Assembly: GCF_030209375.1 (NCBI RefSeq)
Contig: NZ_JARVSC010000005.1
Coordinates: 124,001 to 188,000, forward strand
Reading direction: 5' to 3'
Origin: Plantibacter sp. ME-Dv--P-122b
Lineage (GTDB): Bacteria; Actinomycetota; Actinomycetes; Actinomycetales; Microbacteriaceae
DNA length: 64,000 bases
The position numbers and the translations under genes are program-made. The notes beneath the pieces are model-generated. The model ran no database searches and had not been told where the DNA came from. It worked only from the letters and a program-made list of their open reading frames with translations. Below, in pieces: positions 18,927 to 28,192 of the stretch. Position 1 is the first letter of the stretch. Each line of letters starts with the position of its first letter.

Positions 18927-21900
18927 GTGCCCACGTCCACCGATTCGTTCGTTCATCTGCACGTCCACAGCGAGTACTCGATGCTCGACGGAGCAGCCCG
19001 CGTGAAGCCGCTCATCCAGGCCGCGGTCGAGCAGGGGATGCCCGCCGTCGCCGTGACCGACCACGGCAACATGTTCGGCGCCTTCGACTTCTGGCGCACG
19101 GCGACCGACGCCGGTATCAAGCCGATCATCGGCACCGAGGCGTACATCACCCCGGGGACCGCGCGCGGCGACCGGACGCGGATCAAGTGGGGCGACGGCG
19201 GAGGTGACGACGTCTCCGGCGCCGGCGCCTACACCCACATGACCTTGCTCTCGGAGACCACCGAGGGGATGCACAACCTCTTCCGGCTCTCATCGAAGGC
19301 GTCGATCGAGGGGTACTACTTCAAGCCGCGCATGGACCGCGAGATCCTGAGCCAGTACAGCGCCGGCCTCATCGCGACGACCGGCTGCCCGAGCGGCGAG
19401 GTGCAGACGAGACTCCGTCTCGGCCAGTACGACGAAGCGGTCAAGGCCGCTGCGGACTTCCGCGACATCTTCGGCGCGGAGAACTACTTCTGCGAGATCA
19501 TGGACCACGGGCTCGGGATCGAGCGCCGGATCATGGCCGACCTCATCAGGCTGTCCAAAGACCTCGGTCTCCCGCTCCTCGCGACGAACGACCTCCACTA
19601 CACGCACGCCGCGGACGCCAAAGCCCACGCAGCCCTCCTCTGCGTGCAGTCCGGCTCCACCCTCAACGACCCGAACCGGTTCAAGTTCGACGCCGACGAG
19701 TTCTACCTGAAGTCCGCGGACGAGATGCGCCGACTGTTCCGCGAGTACCCCGAGGCGTGCGACAACACCCTCGCGATCGCCGAGCGGTGCGACGTCGCCT
19801 TCGACACCTCGGCCAACTACATGCCGCGGTTCCCGGTGCCGGAGGGCGAGAACGAGGAGAGCTGGTTCATCAAGGAGGTCGAGACCGGGCTGAACCTGCG
19901 GTACCCGAACGGGATCCCCGCCGACGTCCGCGAGCGCGCGAACTACGAGACGCGCGTCATCGTGCAGATGGGCTTCCCCGGGTACTTCCTCGTCGTCGCC
20001 GACTTCATCCAGTGGTCGAAGCGCAACGGCATCCGTGTCGGTCCCGGTCGTGGTTCGGGTGCGGGCTCCATGGCCGCGTACGCGATGCAGATCACCGACC
20101 TCGACCCCCTCCGCCACGGGCTCATCTTCGAGCGGTTCCTCAACCCCGACCGCGTGTCGATGCCCGACTTCGACGTCGACTTCGACGACCGCCGCCGCGG
20201 CGAGGTCATCAAGTACGTCACCGAGAAGTACGGCGACGAGCGCGTCGCGCAGATCGTCACCTACGGCACCATCAAGGCCAAGCAGGCGCTCAAGGACTCG
20301 TCGCGCGTCCTCGGCTTCCCGTTCGGCATGGGCGACAAGCTGACGAAGGCCATGCCACCGGCGGTCATGGGCAAGGACATCCCGCTCGAGGGCATCCTCG
20401 ACACCAAGCACCCGCGGTACAAGGAGGCGGTCGACCTCCGTGGCATCCTCGACACCGACCCGGAGGCGCGGACCGTCTTCGAGACCGCGCTCGGCATCGA
20501 GAACCTGAAGCGCCAGTGGGGCGTGCACGCGGCTGGCGTGATCATGTCGAGCGACCCGCTCATCGACATCATCCCGATCATGAAGCGCGAGCAGGACGGC
20601 CAGATCGTCACGCAGTTCGACTACCCGGCGTGCGAGTCCCTCGGATTGATCAAGATGGACTTCCTCGGGTTGCGCAACCTGACGATCATCAACGACGCCC
20701 TCGACAACATCAAGAGCAACCGGAACATCGACCTCGTCCTCGAAGACCTCGAACTCGACGATCGCGGTGCGTACGAACTCCTGTCCCGAGGCGACACCCT
20801 CGGGGTGTTCCAGCTCGACGGCGGACCGATGCGCGCGCTGCTGCGCCTCATGAAGCCCGACAACTTCGAGGACATCTCGGCGCTGATCGCGCTGTACCGG
20901 CCAGGGCCGATGGGCGCGAACTCCCACACGAACTACGCGCTACGGAAGAACGGGCTGCAGGAGATCACCCCGATCCACCCGCAGCTCGAGGAACCACTCT
21001 CCGAGATCCTGTCGACGAGCTACGGCCTCATCATCTACCAGGAGCAGGTGATGGCGATCGCGCAGAAGGTCGCCGGCTTCTCCCTCGGGCAGGCCGACAT
21101 CCTCCGTCGTGCGATGGGAAAGAAGAAGAAGTCCGAACTGGACAAGCAGTTCGAGGGCTTCTCCGGCGGCATGGTCGCGAACGGCTTCTCGATGGAGGCC
21201 GTCAACAAGCTGTGGGAGATCCTGCTCCCGTTCTCGGACTACGCGTTCAACAAAGCGCACTCCGCCGCCTACGGGGTCATCTCCTACTGGACGGCGTATC
21301 TCAAAGCGCACTACCCGGCCGAGTACATGGCCGGCCTGCTGACGAGCGTCGGCGACTCCAAGGACAAGATGGCGCTGTACCTCAACGAGTGCCGCCGCAT
21401 GGGGATCCAGGTCCTGCCACCCGACGTCAACGAGTCCATCGGCTTCTTCGCCGCCGTTGGGGAGGACATCCGGTTCGGTCTGGGTGCCGTCCGCAACGTC
21501 GGTTCGAACGTCGTGGAGCTCATCCGGCAGGCACGCGAGCGCGAGGGCCGGTTCACCTCCTTCCACGACTTCCTCCGCAAGGTGCCGCTGCCGGTGGCGA
21601 ACAAGCGGACCATCGAGTCGCTCATCAAGGCCGGCGCGTTCGACTCCATGGGCGACAGCAGACGTGCGCTCTACGAGATCCACGAGGACGCCGTCGACTC
21701 GGTCGTCAAGGACAAGCGTGCCGAGGCGTCCGGGAGCATCGGCTTCGACTTCGACAGCCTGTTCGCCGAGGTCGGCGAGGTGCCGCTCGCGAGCGTCCCC
21801 GCGCGTCCCGACTGGAGCAAGCGCGACAAACTCAACTTCGAACGGGAGATGCTGGGGCTGTACGTCTCGGACCATCCGCTGGCCGGACTCGAGATCGAGT

Positions 21901-22445
21901 TGGCGAAGCACGCGACGACGACCATCACCGACCTCATGACCTCCGAGGGTATGGACGGCGAGACCGTCGTGATCTCGGGGCTCGTCACGAGTGTCCAGCA
22001 CCGGATCGCGAAGGCCTCCGGCAACCAGTACGGCATGATCCAGGTCGAGGACTTCGGCGGCGAGATGACCGCCATGTTCATGGGCAAGGCGTATCAGGAG
22101 TTCGCCGCCGAACTCGTCGGCGACTCGATCGTGGTGGTCCGCGGACGGGTCAGTGTCCGAGACGACGGGATGAACCTCCACGCGTACAGCATCTTCTCGC
22201 CCGAGCTGCCCGAAGCCGGTGCCGACCGCATGCTCCAGCTGTCGATGGCGGACGCCCGGGCGACGACCGAGACGGTGACCACGCTCAGCGACGTCCTGAC
22301 GCGGCACGCGGGATCGACGGAGGTGCGATTGAAGCTCGTCCGAGGCGAGATCGCCCGCGTGTTCGAGCTGCCCCATCGCGTCAGCCTCTCGTCCGGACTG
22401 TTCGGCGAGCTGAAGTCCCTACTCGGCCCGAACTGCCTCGGCTGA
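18927..22445 (+). CDS. dnaE: DNA polymerase III alpha subunit DnaE (replicative)
   Basis: This is the catalytic subunit of the chromosomal replicase. The 1172-residue product has an N-terminal PHP domain (FVHLHVHSEYSMLDGAARV). The C-family polymerase palm follows, with the catalytic aspartates in MPDFDVDFDDRRRGEVI, then the fingers (GVHAAGVIM; AFNKAHSAAYGVISYW), a tandem HhH region and an OB fold near the end (ETVVISGLVTSVQHRI). Length and motifs fit the essential DnaE1 type rather than the shorter, error-prone DnaE2/ImuC. It starts at GTG 18927 behind CCGGAGG and appears to be transcribed alone. Confidence 0.97.
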   Translation: MPTSTDSFVHLHVHSEYSMLDGAARVKPLIQAAVEQGMPAVAVTDHGNMFGAFDFWRTATDAGIKPIIGTEAYITPGTARGDRTRIKWGDGGGDDVSGAGAYTHMTLLSETTEGMHNLFRLSSKASIEGYYFKPRMDREILSQYSAGLIATTGCPSGEVQTRLRLGQYDEAVKAAADFRDIFGAENYFCEIMDHGLGIERRIMADLIRLSKDLGLPLLATNDLHYTHAADAKAHAALLCVQSGSTLNDPNRFKFDADEFYLKSADEMRRLFREYPEACDNTLAIAERCDVAFDTSANYMPRFPVPEGENEESWFIKEVETGLNLRYPNGIPADVRERANYETRVIVQMGFPGYFLVVADFIQWSKRNGIRVGPGRGSGAGSMAAYAMQITDLDPLRHGLIFERFLNPDRVSMPDFDVDFDDRRRGEVIKYVTEKYGDERVAQIVTYGTIKAKQALKDSSRVLGFPFGMGDKLTKAMPPAVMGKDIPLEGILDTKHPRYKEAVDLRGILDTDPEARTVFETALGIENLKRQWGVHAAGVIMSSDPLIDIIPIMKREQDGQIVTQFDYPACESLGLIKMDFLGLRNLTIINDALDNIKSNRNIDLVLEDLELDDRGAYELLSRGDTLGVFQLDGGPMRALLRLMKPDNFEDISALIALYRPGPMGANSHTNYALRKNGLQEITPIHPQLEEPLSEILSTSYGLIIYQEQVMAIAQKVAGFSLGQADILRRAMGKKKKSELDKQFEGFSGGMVANGFSMEAVNKLWEILLPFSDYAFNKAHSAAYGVISYWTAYLKAHYPAEYMAGLLTSVGDSKDKMALYLNECRRMGIQVLPPDVNESIGFFAAVGEDIRFGLGAVRNVGSNVVELIRQAREREGRFTSFHDFLRKVPLPVANKRTIESLIKAGAFDSMGDSRRALYEIHEDAVDSVVKDKRAEASGSIGFDFDSLFAEVGEVPLASVPARPDWSKRDKLNFEREMLGLYVSDHPLAGLEIELAKHATTTITDLMTSEGMDGETVVISGLVTSVQHRIAKASGNQYGMIQVEDFGGEMTAMFMGKAYQEFAAELVGDSIVVVRGRVSVRDDGMNLHAYSIFSPELPEAGADRMLQLSMADARATTETVTTLSDVLTRHAGSTEVRLKLVRGEIARVFELPHRVSLSSGLFGELKSLLGPNCLG

Positions 22446-22491
22446 CCCCGCTTGGGCGCTGGCGGCAGCCGGGACGGACCGCTGCGGACGA

Positions 22492-22497
22492 TAGGCT
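22492..22497 (+). promoter_or_regulatory. Candidate -10 element for hisD
   Basis: TAGGCT lies nine bases before ATG 22507 and directly abuts the alternative GTG 22498. No Shine-Dalgarno is present, so a leaderless or near-leaderless hisD mRNA is plausible. Confidence 0.4.
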
Positions 22498-22506
22498 GTG
22501 ACGGCC

Positions 22507-23877
22507 ATGATCACCACCATTGACCTCAGGGGAGTGCGGCCGAGCCGCACCGAGCTCCTGGACATGCTGCCCCGTCCCGTCGTCGACATCACCGCGGCAG
22601 CGCATGCCGCTCAGGCGCTGATCGACGACGTCCGAGCGGAGGGTTCCGAGGCGCTCCTGGCCCAGGCGGACCGGTTCGACGGGGGTCGCCCTGAGCGTAT
22701 CCGCGTCCCGCAGGCCGAGATCGACGCCGCCGTCACGGCGCTCGAGCCCGCCGTGCGCGCCGCACTCGTGGAGGCCATCGACCGGGTCCGGACCGCCACG
22801 AGAGCGCAGGTCCCCCCGGAGCGCACGACCGAGCTCGCCGACGGCGCGACCGTCGTGCAGCGCTGGGCACCGGTCGGTCGTGTCGGCCTCTACGTCCCGG
22901 GCGGGAAGGCCGTCTACCCCTCGAGCGTCGTCATGAACGTCGTGCCGGCCCAGGAGGCCGGCGTCGGCTCCGTGGCGCTCGCTTCGCCTGCGCAGCGCGA
23001 GTTCGGAGGCCGCGTCCACCCGACGATCCTCGGCGCCGCCGGGCTGCTCGGGGTGACCGAGGTCTACGCGATGGGCGGCGCCGGAGCGATCGGTGCGTTC
23101 GCCTACGGAGTCCCCGACCTCGCGCTGGACCCGGTCGACGTCGTGACCGGTCCGGGCAACATCTTCGTGGCTGCCGCCAAGCGCCTCGTGAAGGGACAGG
23201 TGGGGATCGACGCCGAAGCAGGGACCACCGAGATCCTGGTCATCGCGGACGCGGACGCCGATGCCCGGCTCGTCGCAGCCGACCTCGTCAGCCAGGCGGA
23301 ACACGACGAGGCGGCGGCATCGCTGCTCGTCACCGACAGTGCGGCGCTCGCCACCGCAGTGGAGGACTGGCTGCAGCGGTACGCCGCAGGCACGCGCCAC
23401 GGGGCGAGGGTTGTCCAAGCGCTGGGCGGGCCGCAGTCCGCGATCGTGCTCGTCGACGACCTGGAGGCGGCCGTGGCCTTCAGCAACGCGTACGGGCCGG
23501 AGCACCTCGAGGTGCAGACGCGCGATCCGGAGTCGCTCCTCGGCGCCATCACGAACGCCGGTGCGATCTTCCTCGGCGACCACACCCCGGTGAGCCTCGG
23601 GGACTATCTGGCCGGGTCGAACCACGTCCTCCCGACGGGCGGCCAGGCACGGTTCTCCTCGGGTCTCGGAGCCTTCACCTTCCTCCGCCCGCAGCAGGTC
23701 GTCCGCTACGACGAGCCGGCGCTCCGCCAGGTCTCCGGCCACATCGTCGCCCTGTCCGGCTCGGAGGACCTGCCGGCGCACGGTGAGGCGGTGACGGCCC
23801 GCTTCGGGCTCGTCGACGCTGAGATCCGTGCGGCGGACGACACGCCAGCCCCCATCACCCCTGAGGGAGCCCGCTGA
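22507..23877 (+). CDS. hisD: Histidinol dehydrogenase HisD
   Basis: HisD catalyses the last two NAD-dependent oxidations of histidine synthesis (histidinol to histidine). The 456-residue zinc enzyme has [16 protein letters not shown], the histidinol dehydrogenase signature region [27 protein letters not shown] and the zinc and substrate end [20 protein letters not shown]. No other his genes are in view. I prefer ATG 22507 because a -10 hexamer lies nine bases upstream; GTG 22498 would add three residues. The gene overlaps nrdR by one base and likely forms a unit with nrdR and pyrD. Confidence 0.95.
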   Translation: MITTIDLRGVRPSRTELLDMLPRPVVDITAAAHAAQALIDDVRAEGSEALLAQADRFDGGRPERIRVPQAEIDAAVTALEPAVRAALVEAIDRVRTATRAQVPPERTTELADGATVVQRWAPVGRVGLYVPGGKAVYPSSVVMNVVPAQEAGVGSVALASPAQREFGGRVHPTILGAAGLLGVTEVYAMGGAGAIGAFAYGVPDLALDPVDVVTGPGNIFVAAAKRLVKGQVGIDAEAGTTEILVIADADADARLVAADLVSQAEHDEAAASLLVTDSAALATAVEDWLQRYAAGTRHGARVVQALGGPQSAIVLVDDLEAAVAFSNAYGPEHLEVQTRDPESLLGAITNAGAIFLGDHTPVSLGDYLAGSNHVLPTGGQARFSSGLGAFTFLRPQQVVRYDEPALRQVSGHIVALSGSEDLPAHGEAVTARFGLVDAEIRAADDTPAPITPEGAR

Positions 23878-24359
23878 TGTACTGCCCGTTCTGCCGTCAC
23901 CCGGATTCCCGCGTGATCGACTCGCGCACCAGCGACGACGGACTCGCCATCCGTCGGCGCCGGCAGTGCCCGGAGTGCGGGAGGCGCTTCAGCACCATGG
24001 AGACCTCGAGTCTCGGGGTGATCAAGCGTTCCGGCGTGGTGGAACCGTTCAGTCGGGAGAAGGTCGTGAGTGGTGTCCGCAAGGCCTGCCAGGGCCGTCC
24101 GGTGACGGACTCGGACCTCGCCGTCCTGGCTCAGCGGGTGGAGGAGGCGATCCGCGCCACCGGCGCGTCGCAGATCGACGCGAACGACATCGGTCTGGCG
24201 ATCCTCGCGCCGCTGCGGGAGTTGGACGAGGTCGCGTACCTCCGCTTCGCCAGTGTGTACCAGGCCTTCGAATCGCTCGACGACTTCGAGTCCGCGATCG
24301 CGCTGCTCCGCGTCGAACACGCTTCGGGTGCCGCCGCCGCGCCGGTCGAGGAGCTCTGA
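23877..24359 (+). CDS. nrdR: Ribonucleotide reductase transcriptional repressor NrdR
   Basis: NrdR senses ATP/dATP and represses ribonucleotide reductase operons at NrdR boxes. The 160-residue product starts with a four-cysteine zinc ribbon ([15 protein letters not shown], then [17 protein letters not shown]). An ATP-cone domain follows (about residues 48-138, [20 protein letters not shown]). ATG 23877 shares its A with the hisD stop. The pairing with hisD is probably organisational; its nrd targets are outside this window. Confidence 0.96.
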   Translation: MYCPFCRHPDSRVIDSRTSDDGLAIRRRRQCPECGRRFSTMETSSLGVIKRSGVVEPFSREKVVSGVRKACQGRPVTDSDLAVLAQRVEEAIRATGASQIDANDIGLAILAPLRELDEVAYLRFASVYQAFESLDDFESAIALLRVEHASGAAAAPVEEL

Positions 24360-24362
24360 GTC

Positions 24363-25400
24363 GTGTACCGCTTCCTCTTCTCCCAGGTGCTGTCCAAGCT
24401 CGATCCCGAACGTGCCCACCACCTGGCGTTCGACGTCATCCGCGCGCTTCCCGCAACCGGCCTCGGTCCCGTCATCAGGCGATGGACGGCGCCGCGACTC
24501 GATCAGTCGGTGGAGACGCTGGGGCTGCGCTTCGAGACCCCGTTCGGTGTCGCCGCCGGCTTCGACAAGGACGGCAAGGGCATCCTCGGCCTCGGCCTCC
24601 TCGGGTTCGGCCATGTCGAGGTGGGCACGATCACCGCGATCCCGCAGCCGGGCAATCCCAAGCCGCGACTGTTCCGACTCATCGCCGATCGGGCGGTCGT
24701 CAACCGGATGGGTTTCAACAACGGGGGAGCCGACCAGGCCAGGCGCCGGCTCGAACGGACCGCGAGGGTGAGCCGCCGACCTGTCCTCGGCGTGAACATC
24801 GGCAAGAGTAGGGTCGTGGACGTCGCCGACGCCACAGCCGACTATGTCCGGAGCGCGACGCTCCTCGCGCCCGTGGCCGACTACCTGGTCGTCAACGTCA
24901 GCTCGCCGAACACCCCGGGGCTCCGCGGCCTCCAGGAACTCGACCAGCTCGCGCCGCTGCTCGAGGCCGTCCGAGCCGCCGCCGGTTCGACGCCGTTGCT
25001 GGTCAAGATCGCGCCCGACCTCAGCGACGCGGAGGTCGACCGCATCGCAGAACTGGTCGTGGAGCTCGGCCTGGACGGCGTCATCGCGACGAACACGACC
25101 ATCTCGCGCGACGGCCTGACCACCGATCCCGCCATCGTCGAGGCGGCCGGGGCCGGCGGACTGTCCGGTGCGCCGCTGGCCGCGCGCTCGCTCGTCGTCC
25201 TCCGGCGTATCAGGGCGATCGTGCCGCCGGAGTTGTGCGTCATCTCGGTCGGTGGCGTCGACACCGCCGAGGACGTCCGCGAGCGCCTGGACGCAGGAGC
25301 GACCCTCGTGCAGGGCTACACGGCGTTCCTCTATCGCGGACCGCTCTGGGCCAGGCACGTCAATCGTGGGCTCGATCGACTGGCCCGAGCCGGCCGCTGA
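24363..25400 (+). CDS. pyrD: Quinone-dependent dihydroorotate dehydrogenase PyrD (class 2)
   Basis: PyrD oxidises dihydroorotate to orotate in pyrimidine synthesis and passes electrons to menaquinone. The 345-residue FMN enzyme has the hydrophobic N-terminal helices typical of the membrane-associated class 2 (YRFLFSQVLSKLDPERAHHL). It also shows GVAAGFDKDGKGILGLG, NRMGFNNGGAD, VVNVSSPNTPGLRGLQ with the catalytic-serine region, VKIAPDLSD and ISVGGVDTAED. GTG 24363 lies three bases after nrdR. A strong hairpin follows the gene. Confidence 0.96.
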   Translation: MYRFLFSQVLSKLDPERAHHLAFDVIRALPATGLGPVIRRWTAPRLDQSVETLGLRFETPFGVAAGFDKDGKGILGLGLLGFGHVEVGTITAIPQPGNPKPRLFRLIADRAVVNRMGFNNGGADQARRRLERTARVSRRPVLGVNIGKSRVVDVADATADYVRSATLLAPVADYLVVNVSSPNTPGLRGLQELDQLAPLLEAVRAAAGSTPLLVKIAPDLSDAEVDRIAELVVELGLDGVIATNTTISRDGLTTDPAIVEAAGAGGLSGAPLAARSLVVLRRIRAIVPPELCVISVGGVDTAEDVRERLDAGATLVQGYTAFLYRGPLWARHVNRGLDRLARAGR

Positions 25401-25419
25401 GCGGCACCACGTGCCCGCG

Positions 25420-25462
25420 ACGACGAACGCCCGCCGGTCTGGGACCGGCGGGCGTTCGTCGT
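25420..25462. terminator. Bidirectional terminator between pyrD and the DUF3043 gene
   Basis: A perfect 20-bp stem (ACGACGAACGCCCGCCGGTC, loop TGG, and its complement) lies between two convergent genes, 19 bp after pyrD and 7 bp after the opposing gene. Being symmetrical, it can end transcripts from both sides. The first 14 bases of the stem recur in the terminator at 48365-48406. Confidence 0.85.
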
Positions 25463-25469
25463 TCGGAGA

Positions 25470-26069
25470 CTACTTGTTCGGGAACTGGCCTCGCTTGACC
25501 TGCGGCTTCGGCAGACGGAGCGGCCGCAGCTGCAGCGCGCGCATGGCGGCGTACCAGCGCACACCCCGCTCGTCCTGCCCGAACTTCGCCCGCAGCGCCT
25601 TCCGGACGCGGAAGCCGAGGAAGAAGCAGTCGGCGATCGCGATGATGAAGAACACCCAGAGGGTGAGCATGCCGTAGACCTGGATCTCGGGCACCGGCAT
25701 GAAGGTGAGGATGATCACGAGGAACATCACCGGGATCATGAACTCGCCGATGTTGAACCGGGCGTCGACGTAGTCACGGACGAACTTCTTCTGCGGACCG
25801 CGTTCGCGCGCAGGGAGGAACTTGTCGTCACCGGCGGCCATGCCGGCCTGCGCACGCCGCCGGGCCTCGGCCTGCTGCGCCTTCGCAGCCTTCGACGCCT
25901 CCTTGCGGTCGGACGGGACGAGCGGACGCTTGTTCTGCGCCTCGCGTTCCGCCCGTGACGGGGTCGGTCGACCCTTCGCCTCCTTGGCGCCGCGGGCGAG
26001 GCGCTCAGCCGTCTGCGCTGCGGTCTCGACGATCGGCTCTGATGCCGGGGTGCTCTGCTGTTTGGCCAC
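25470..26069 (-). CDS. DUF3043 domain membrane protein
   Basis: This 199-residue protein is of a family restricted to actinobacteria, with unknown function. The N-terminal 90 residues are highly charged (Lys/Arg/Ala-rich, RAEREAQNKRPLVPSDRKEA). The conserved block FLPARERGPQKKFVRDYVDAR follows, then two membrane helices (FMIPVMFLVIILTFMPV and GMLTLWVFFIIAIADCFFLGF) and a basic C-terminus. The start is GTG 26069, with AAGGA about ten bases upstream; longer frames run into the divergent dipeptidase gene. It is convergent with pyrD. Confidence 0.88.
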   Translation of the reverse strand: MAKQQSTPASEPIVETAAQTAERLARGAKEAKGRPTPSRAEREAQNKRPLVPSDRKEASKAAKAQQAEARRRAQAGMAAGDDKFLPARERGPQKKFVRDYVDARFNIGEFMIPVMFLVIILTFMPVPEIQVYGMLTLWVFFIIAIADCFFLGFRVRKALRAKFGQDERGVRWYAAMRALQLRPLRLPKPQVKRGQFPNK

Positions 26070-26099
26070 GATGGAACGTCCTTGATTCGGGGATTCCCT

Positions 26100-26105
26100 T
26101 AAGAT
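26100..26105 (+). promoter_or_regulatory. Leaderless promoter -10 of the dipeptidase gene
   Basis: TAAGAT is followed by exactly seven bases and then ATG 26113, with no Shine-Dalgarno. This is the standard geometry of actinobacterial leaderless transcripts. It lies in the 43-bp gap between two divergent genes. Confidence 0.65.
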
Positions 26106-26112
26106 TACTCGC

Positions 26113-27558
26113 ATGACGACAGGTACCACGACGGAATCGACCCAAGACCCACGCAACGACCAGGAAGTCCTCGATCGGCTGCGCGAATCCGTCGCCGGAG
26201 CGTTGCCGTCCTCGATAGCCGATCTGTCGGCGCTCGTCCGCATCCCCTCGGTGTCGTGGTCGGCGTTCGACGCGGCCGAGGTGGCTCGGAGTGCCGAGGC
26301 GGTCGCGGAGCTCGCGCGCGGTCTCGGCGTCTTCGACGAGGTCTCGGTGCGCCGGTCCGCCATCGACGGCGGAGCGGAGCTCGGACAGCCCGCCGTGCTG
26401 GCCCGCCGCGAACCACGGAACGGCCGACCGACCGTGCTGCTCTACGCGCACCACGACGTCCAGCCCCCGGGAAGCGATGACAAGTGGGATTCGCCGCCGT
26501 TCGAGCCGACCGTCCGCGACGGCCGCATCTACGGACGGGGCGCGGCGGATGACAAGGCCGGCGTCATGTCCCACATCGCCGCGATCCGGGCCGTCACCGA
26601 GGTCCTCGGCTCCGACCTCGACCTCGGGATCGTGCTGTTCATCGAGGGGGAGGAGGAGTTCGGGTCGCGGTCCTTCGGCTCCTTCCTGGAGGAACATCGC
26701 GACACCCTCGCGGCCGACGTGATCGTCGTCGCCGACAGCGACAACTGGGACGAGCGGACGCCGGCGCTGACGATCGGCCTGCGCGGCAACGTCACGTTCC
26801 GGCTGCGCGTGAAGACCCTCGACCACGCCTCCCACTCCGGAATGCTCGGCGGAGCGGTGCCGGACGCCATGCTCGCCGCGGTCACCCTGCTCGCGACCCT
26901 GTGGGACGCGGACGGTTCGGTGGCGGTCGACGGACTCACCTCGCACGACGCCGTCACCCCGGAGTTCGACGAGGCGCAGCTCCGCGCCGAGTCAGGTCTG
27001 TCCGAGGGGGTCTCGCCCATCGGACGCGGCTCCATCCTCAGCCGGATCTGGTCGCAGCCCGCGATCACCGTCACGGGCATCGACGCACCGTCGGTGGCCA
27101 ACGCCTCGAACACGCTCATCCCGGAGGTGTCGGTGCGCATCAGTGCGCGGATCGCCCCCGGGCAGGATCCGGCCGAGGCCTACCGTGCACTCGAGGCCCA
27201 CCTCCTCGCCAACAGCCCGTTCGGCGCACAGCTGACGATCGACGAGGTCGACCAGGGGAGCCCCTTCCTCGTGGACACGAGCGGTTGGGCCGTCGCCGAG
27301 GCGAAGCGCGCCATGGCCGACGCCTGGGAGGTCGAGCCCGTGGAGACGGGCGTCGGCGGATCGATCCCGTTCATCGCCGATCTCGTCCGGGTCTTCCCGG
27401 ACGCCCAGATCCTGGTCACCGGTGTGGAGGACCCGCACTCGCGCGCCCACAGCCCGAACGAGTCGCTGCACCTCGGGGTCTTCCAGAAGGCGATCCTCAC
27501 GGAGGCGGTGCTGCTCGCCCGTTTGGCGGCCGCACCCCGCCCGTCCTCCGACCTGTAG
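26113..27558 (+). CDS. M20-family zinc dipeptidase/aminoacylase
   Basis: This is a cytoplasmic metallopeptidase of the M20/M28/ArgE group, likely cleaving dipeptides. The 481-residue product has the catalytic blocks YAHHDVQPPG (first zinc His), IYGRGAADDKAGVMSH (bridging Asp), FIEGEEEFGSRSF (general-base Glu and zinc Glu) and VVADSDNWDE, followed by the lid domain. A late His follows in EDPHSRAHSPNESLHL. The closest general description is a PM20D-type dipeptidase; the substrate is unknown. The start fits a leaderless mRNA. Confidence 0.9.
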   Translation: MTTGTTTESTQDPRNDQEVLDRLRESVAGALPSSIADLSALVRIPSVSWSAFDAAEVARSAEAVAELARGLGVFDEVSVRRSAIDGGAELGQPAVLARREPRNGRPTVLLYAHHDVQPPGSDDKWDSPPFEPTVRDGRIYGRGAADDKAGVMSHIAAIRAVTEVLGSDLDLGIVLFIEGEEEFGSRSFGSFLEEHRDTLAADVIVVADSDNWDERTPALTIGLRGNVTFRLRVKTLDHASHSGMLGGAVPDAMLAAVTLLATLWDADGSVAVDGLTSHDAVTPEFDEAQLRAESGLSEGVSPIGRGSILSRIWSQPAITVTGIDAPSVANASNTLIPEVSVRISARIAPGQDPAEAYRALEAHLLANSPFGAQLTIDEVDQGSPFLVDTSGWAVAEAKRAMADAWEVEPVETGVGGSIPFIADLVRVFPDAQILVTGVEDPHSRAHSPNESLHLGVFQKAILTEAVLLARLAAAPRPSSDL

Positions 27559-27611
27559 TCGGCGACGGACGCGCCGCCGGAATCACGAGGTGCGTCCGGC
27601 GCGGCAGGCGG

Positions 27612-27617
27612 TAGAAT
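27612..27617 (+). promoter_or_regulatory. Candidate -10 element of the erpA-like gene
   Basis: TAGAAT lies 47 bp upstream of ATG 27665, giving a leader of about 40 nt that ends in GCGAGGAGC, a usable Shine-Dalgarno. No clear -35 is visible. Confidence 0.45.
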
Positions 27618-27664
27618 CTTCCACAGGCGTCGACCCGGCGCCGCCAGACCTCGCGAGGAGCATC

Positions 27665-28030
27665 ATGAGCGACACCATCCTGACCGAGACCAAGATCGAC
27701 GCGGCGCACGGCGTCGGCCTGTCCGACACGGCGGCGCAGAAGGTCAAGAGCCTCCTCGAGCAGGAGGGTCGCGACGACCTCCGTCTCCGCGTGGCCGTCC
27801 AGCCGGGTGGTTGCTCGGGCCTCATCTACCAGCTGTACTTCGACGAGCGCATGCTCGACGGAGACGCAACGGTCGACTTCGACGGTGTCGAGGTGATCGT
27901 CGACAAGATGAGCGTCCCCTACCTCGACGGCGCCAAGATCGACTTCGAGGACACCATCCAGAAGCAGGGGTTCACCATCGACAACCCCAACGCCGAGGGC
28001 AGCTGCGCCTGCGGCGACAGCTTCCACTGA
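27665..28030 (+). CDS. erpA: A-type iron-sulfur cluster carrier (ErpA/HesB/IscA family)
   Basis: This protein receives Fe-S clusters from the SUF scaffold and delivers them to target enzymes. The 121-residue product has the three conserved cysteines of the A-type family: one in VQPGGCSGLIYQLYF and two in the C-terminal SCACGDSFH (CxC). The segment VPYLDGAKIDFED lies between them. In actinobacteria this gene regularly precedes ctaC, as here, which suggests a link to respiratory maturation (for example the Rieske protein QcrA). Start ATG 27665 follows GAGGAG. Confidence 0.92.
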   Translation: MSDTILTETKIDAAHGVGLSDTAAQKVKSLLEQEGRDDLRLRVAVQPGGCSGLIYQLYFDERMLDGDATVDFDGVEVIVDKMSVPYLDGAKIDFEDTIQKQGFTIDNPNAEGSCACGDSFH

Positions 28031-28045
28031 GCCAGATTCTTCCAG

Positions 28046-28081
28046 AAGGGGAAATCGCCCGGTCCCGGGTGGTTTCCCCTT
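28046..28081 (+). terminator. Terminator after the erpA-like gene
   Basis: A 17-bp hairpin (AAGGGGAAATCGCCCGG, loop TC, CCGGGTGGTTTCCCCTT) with two G-T wobbles begins 16 bp after the stop codon. It separates the Fe-S carrier gene from the cta operon. Confidence 0.75.
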
Positions 28082-28146
28082 CGTCATTCAGGTAACGACC
28101 CAGCACCGCGGACGCGAATGGTCCGGCGTTCACCGCCCATCCCCAC

Positions 28147-28152
28147 TAGACT
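28147..28152 (+). promoter_or_regulatory. Candidate -10 element of the ctaCDF operon
   Basis: TAGACT lies 41 bp upstream of the ctaC start and inside an inverted repeat (CCCCA, 6 nt, TGGGG at 28142-28157). A regulator bound there would block the -10 region. No clear -35 is visible. Confidence 0.4.
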
Positions 28153-28192
28153 GGGGGGCGATCCACAGGTGTGTATTCGAAAGGTTTCAGAG

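Noticed and set aside
19290-20927. 545-residue open frame on the - strand inside dnaE
   Set aside because: It lies fully antisense to a well-supported essential gene; its composition (Arg, Asp, Glu, Val-rich) is typical of antisense frames in GC-rich DNA.
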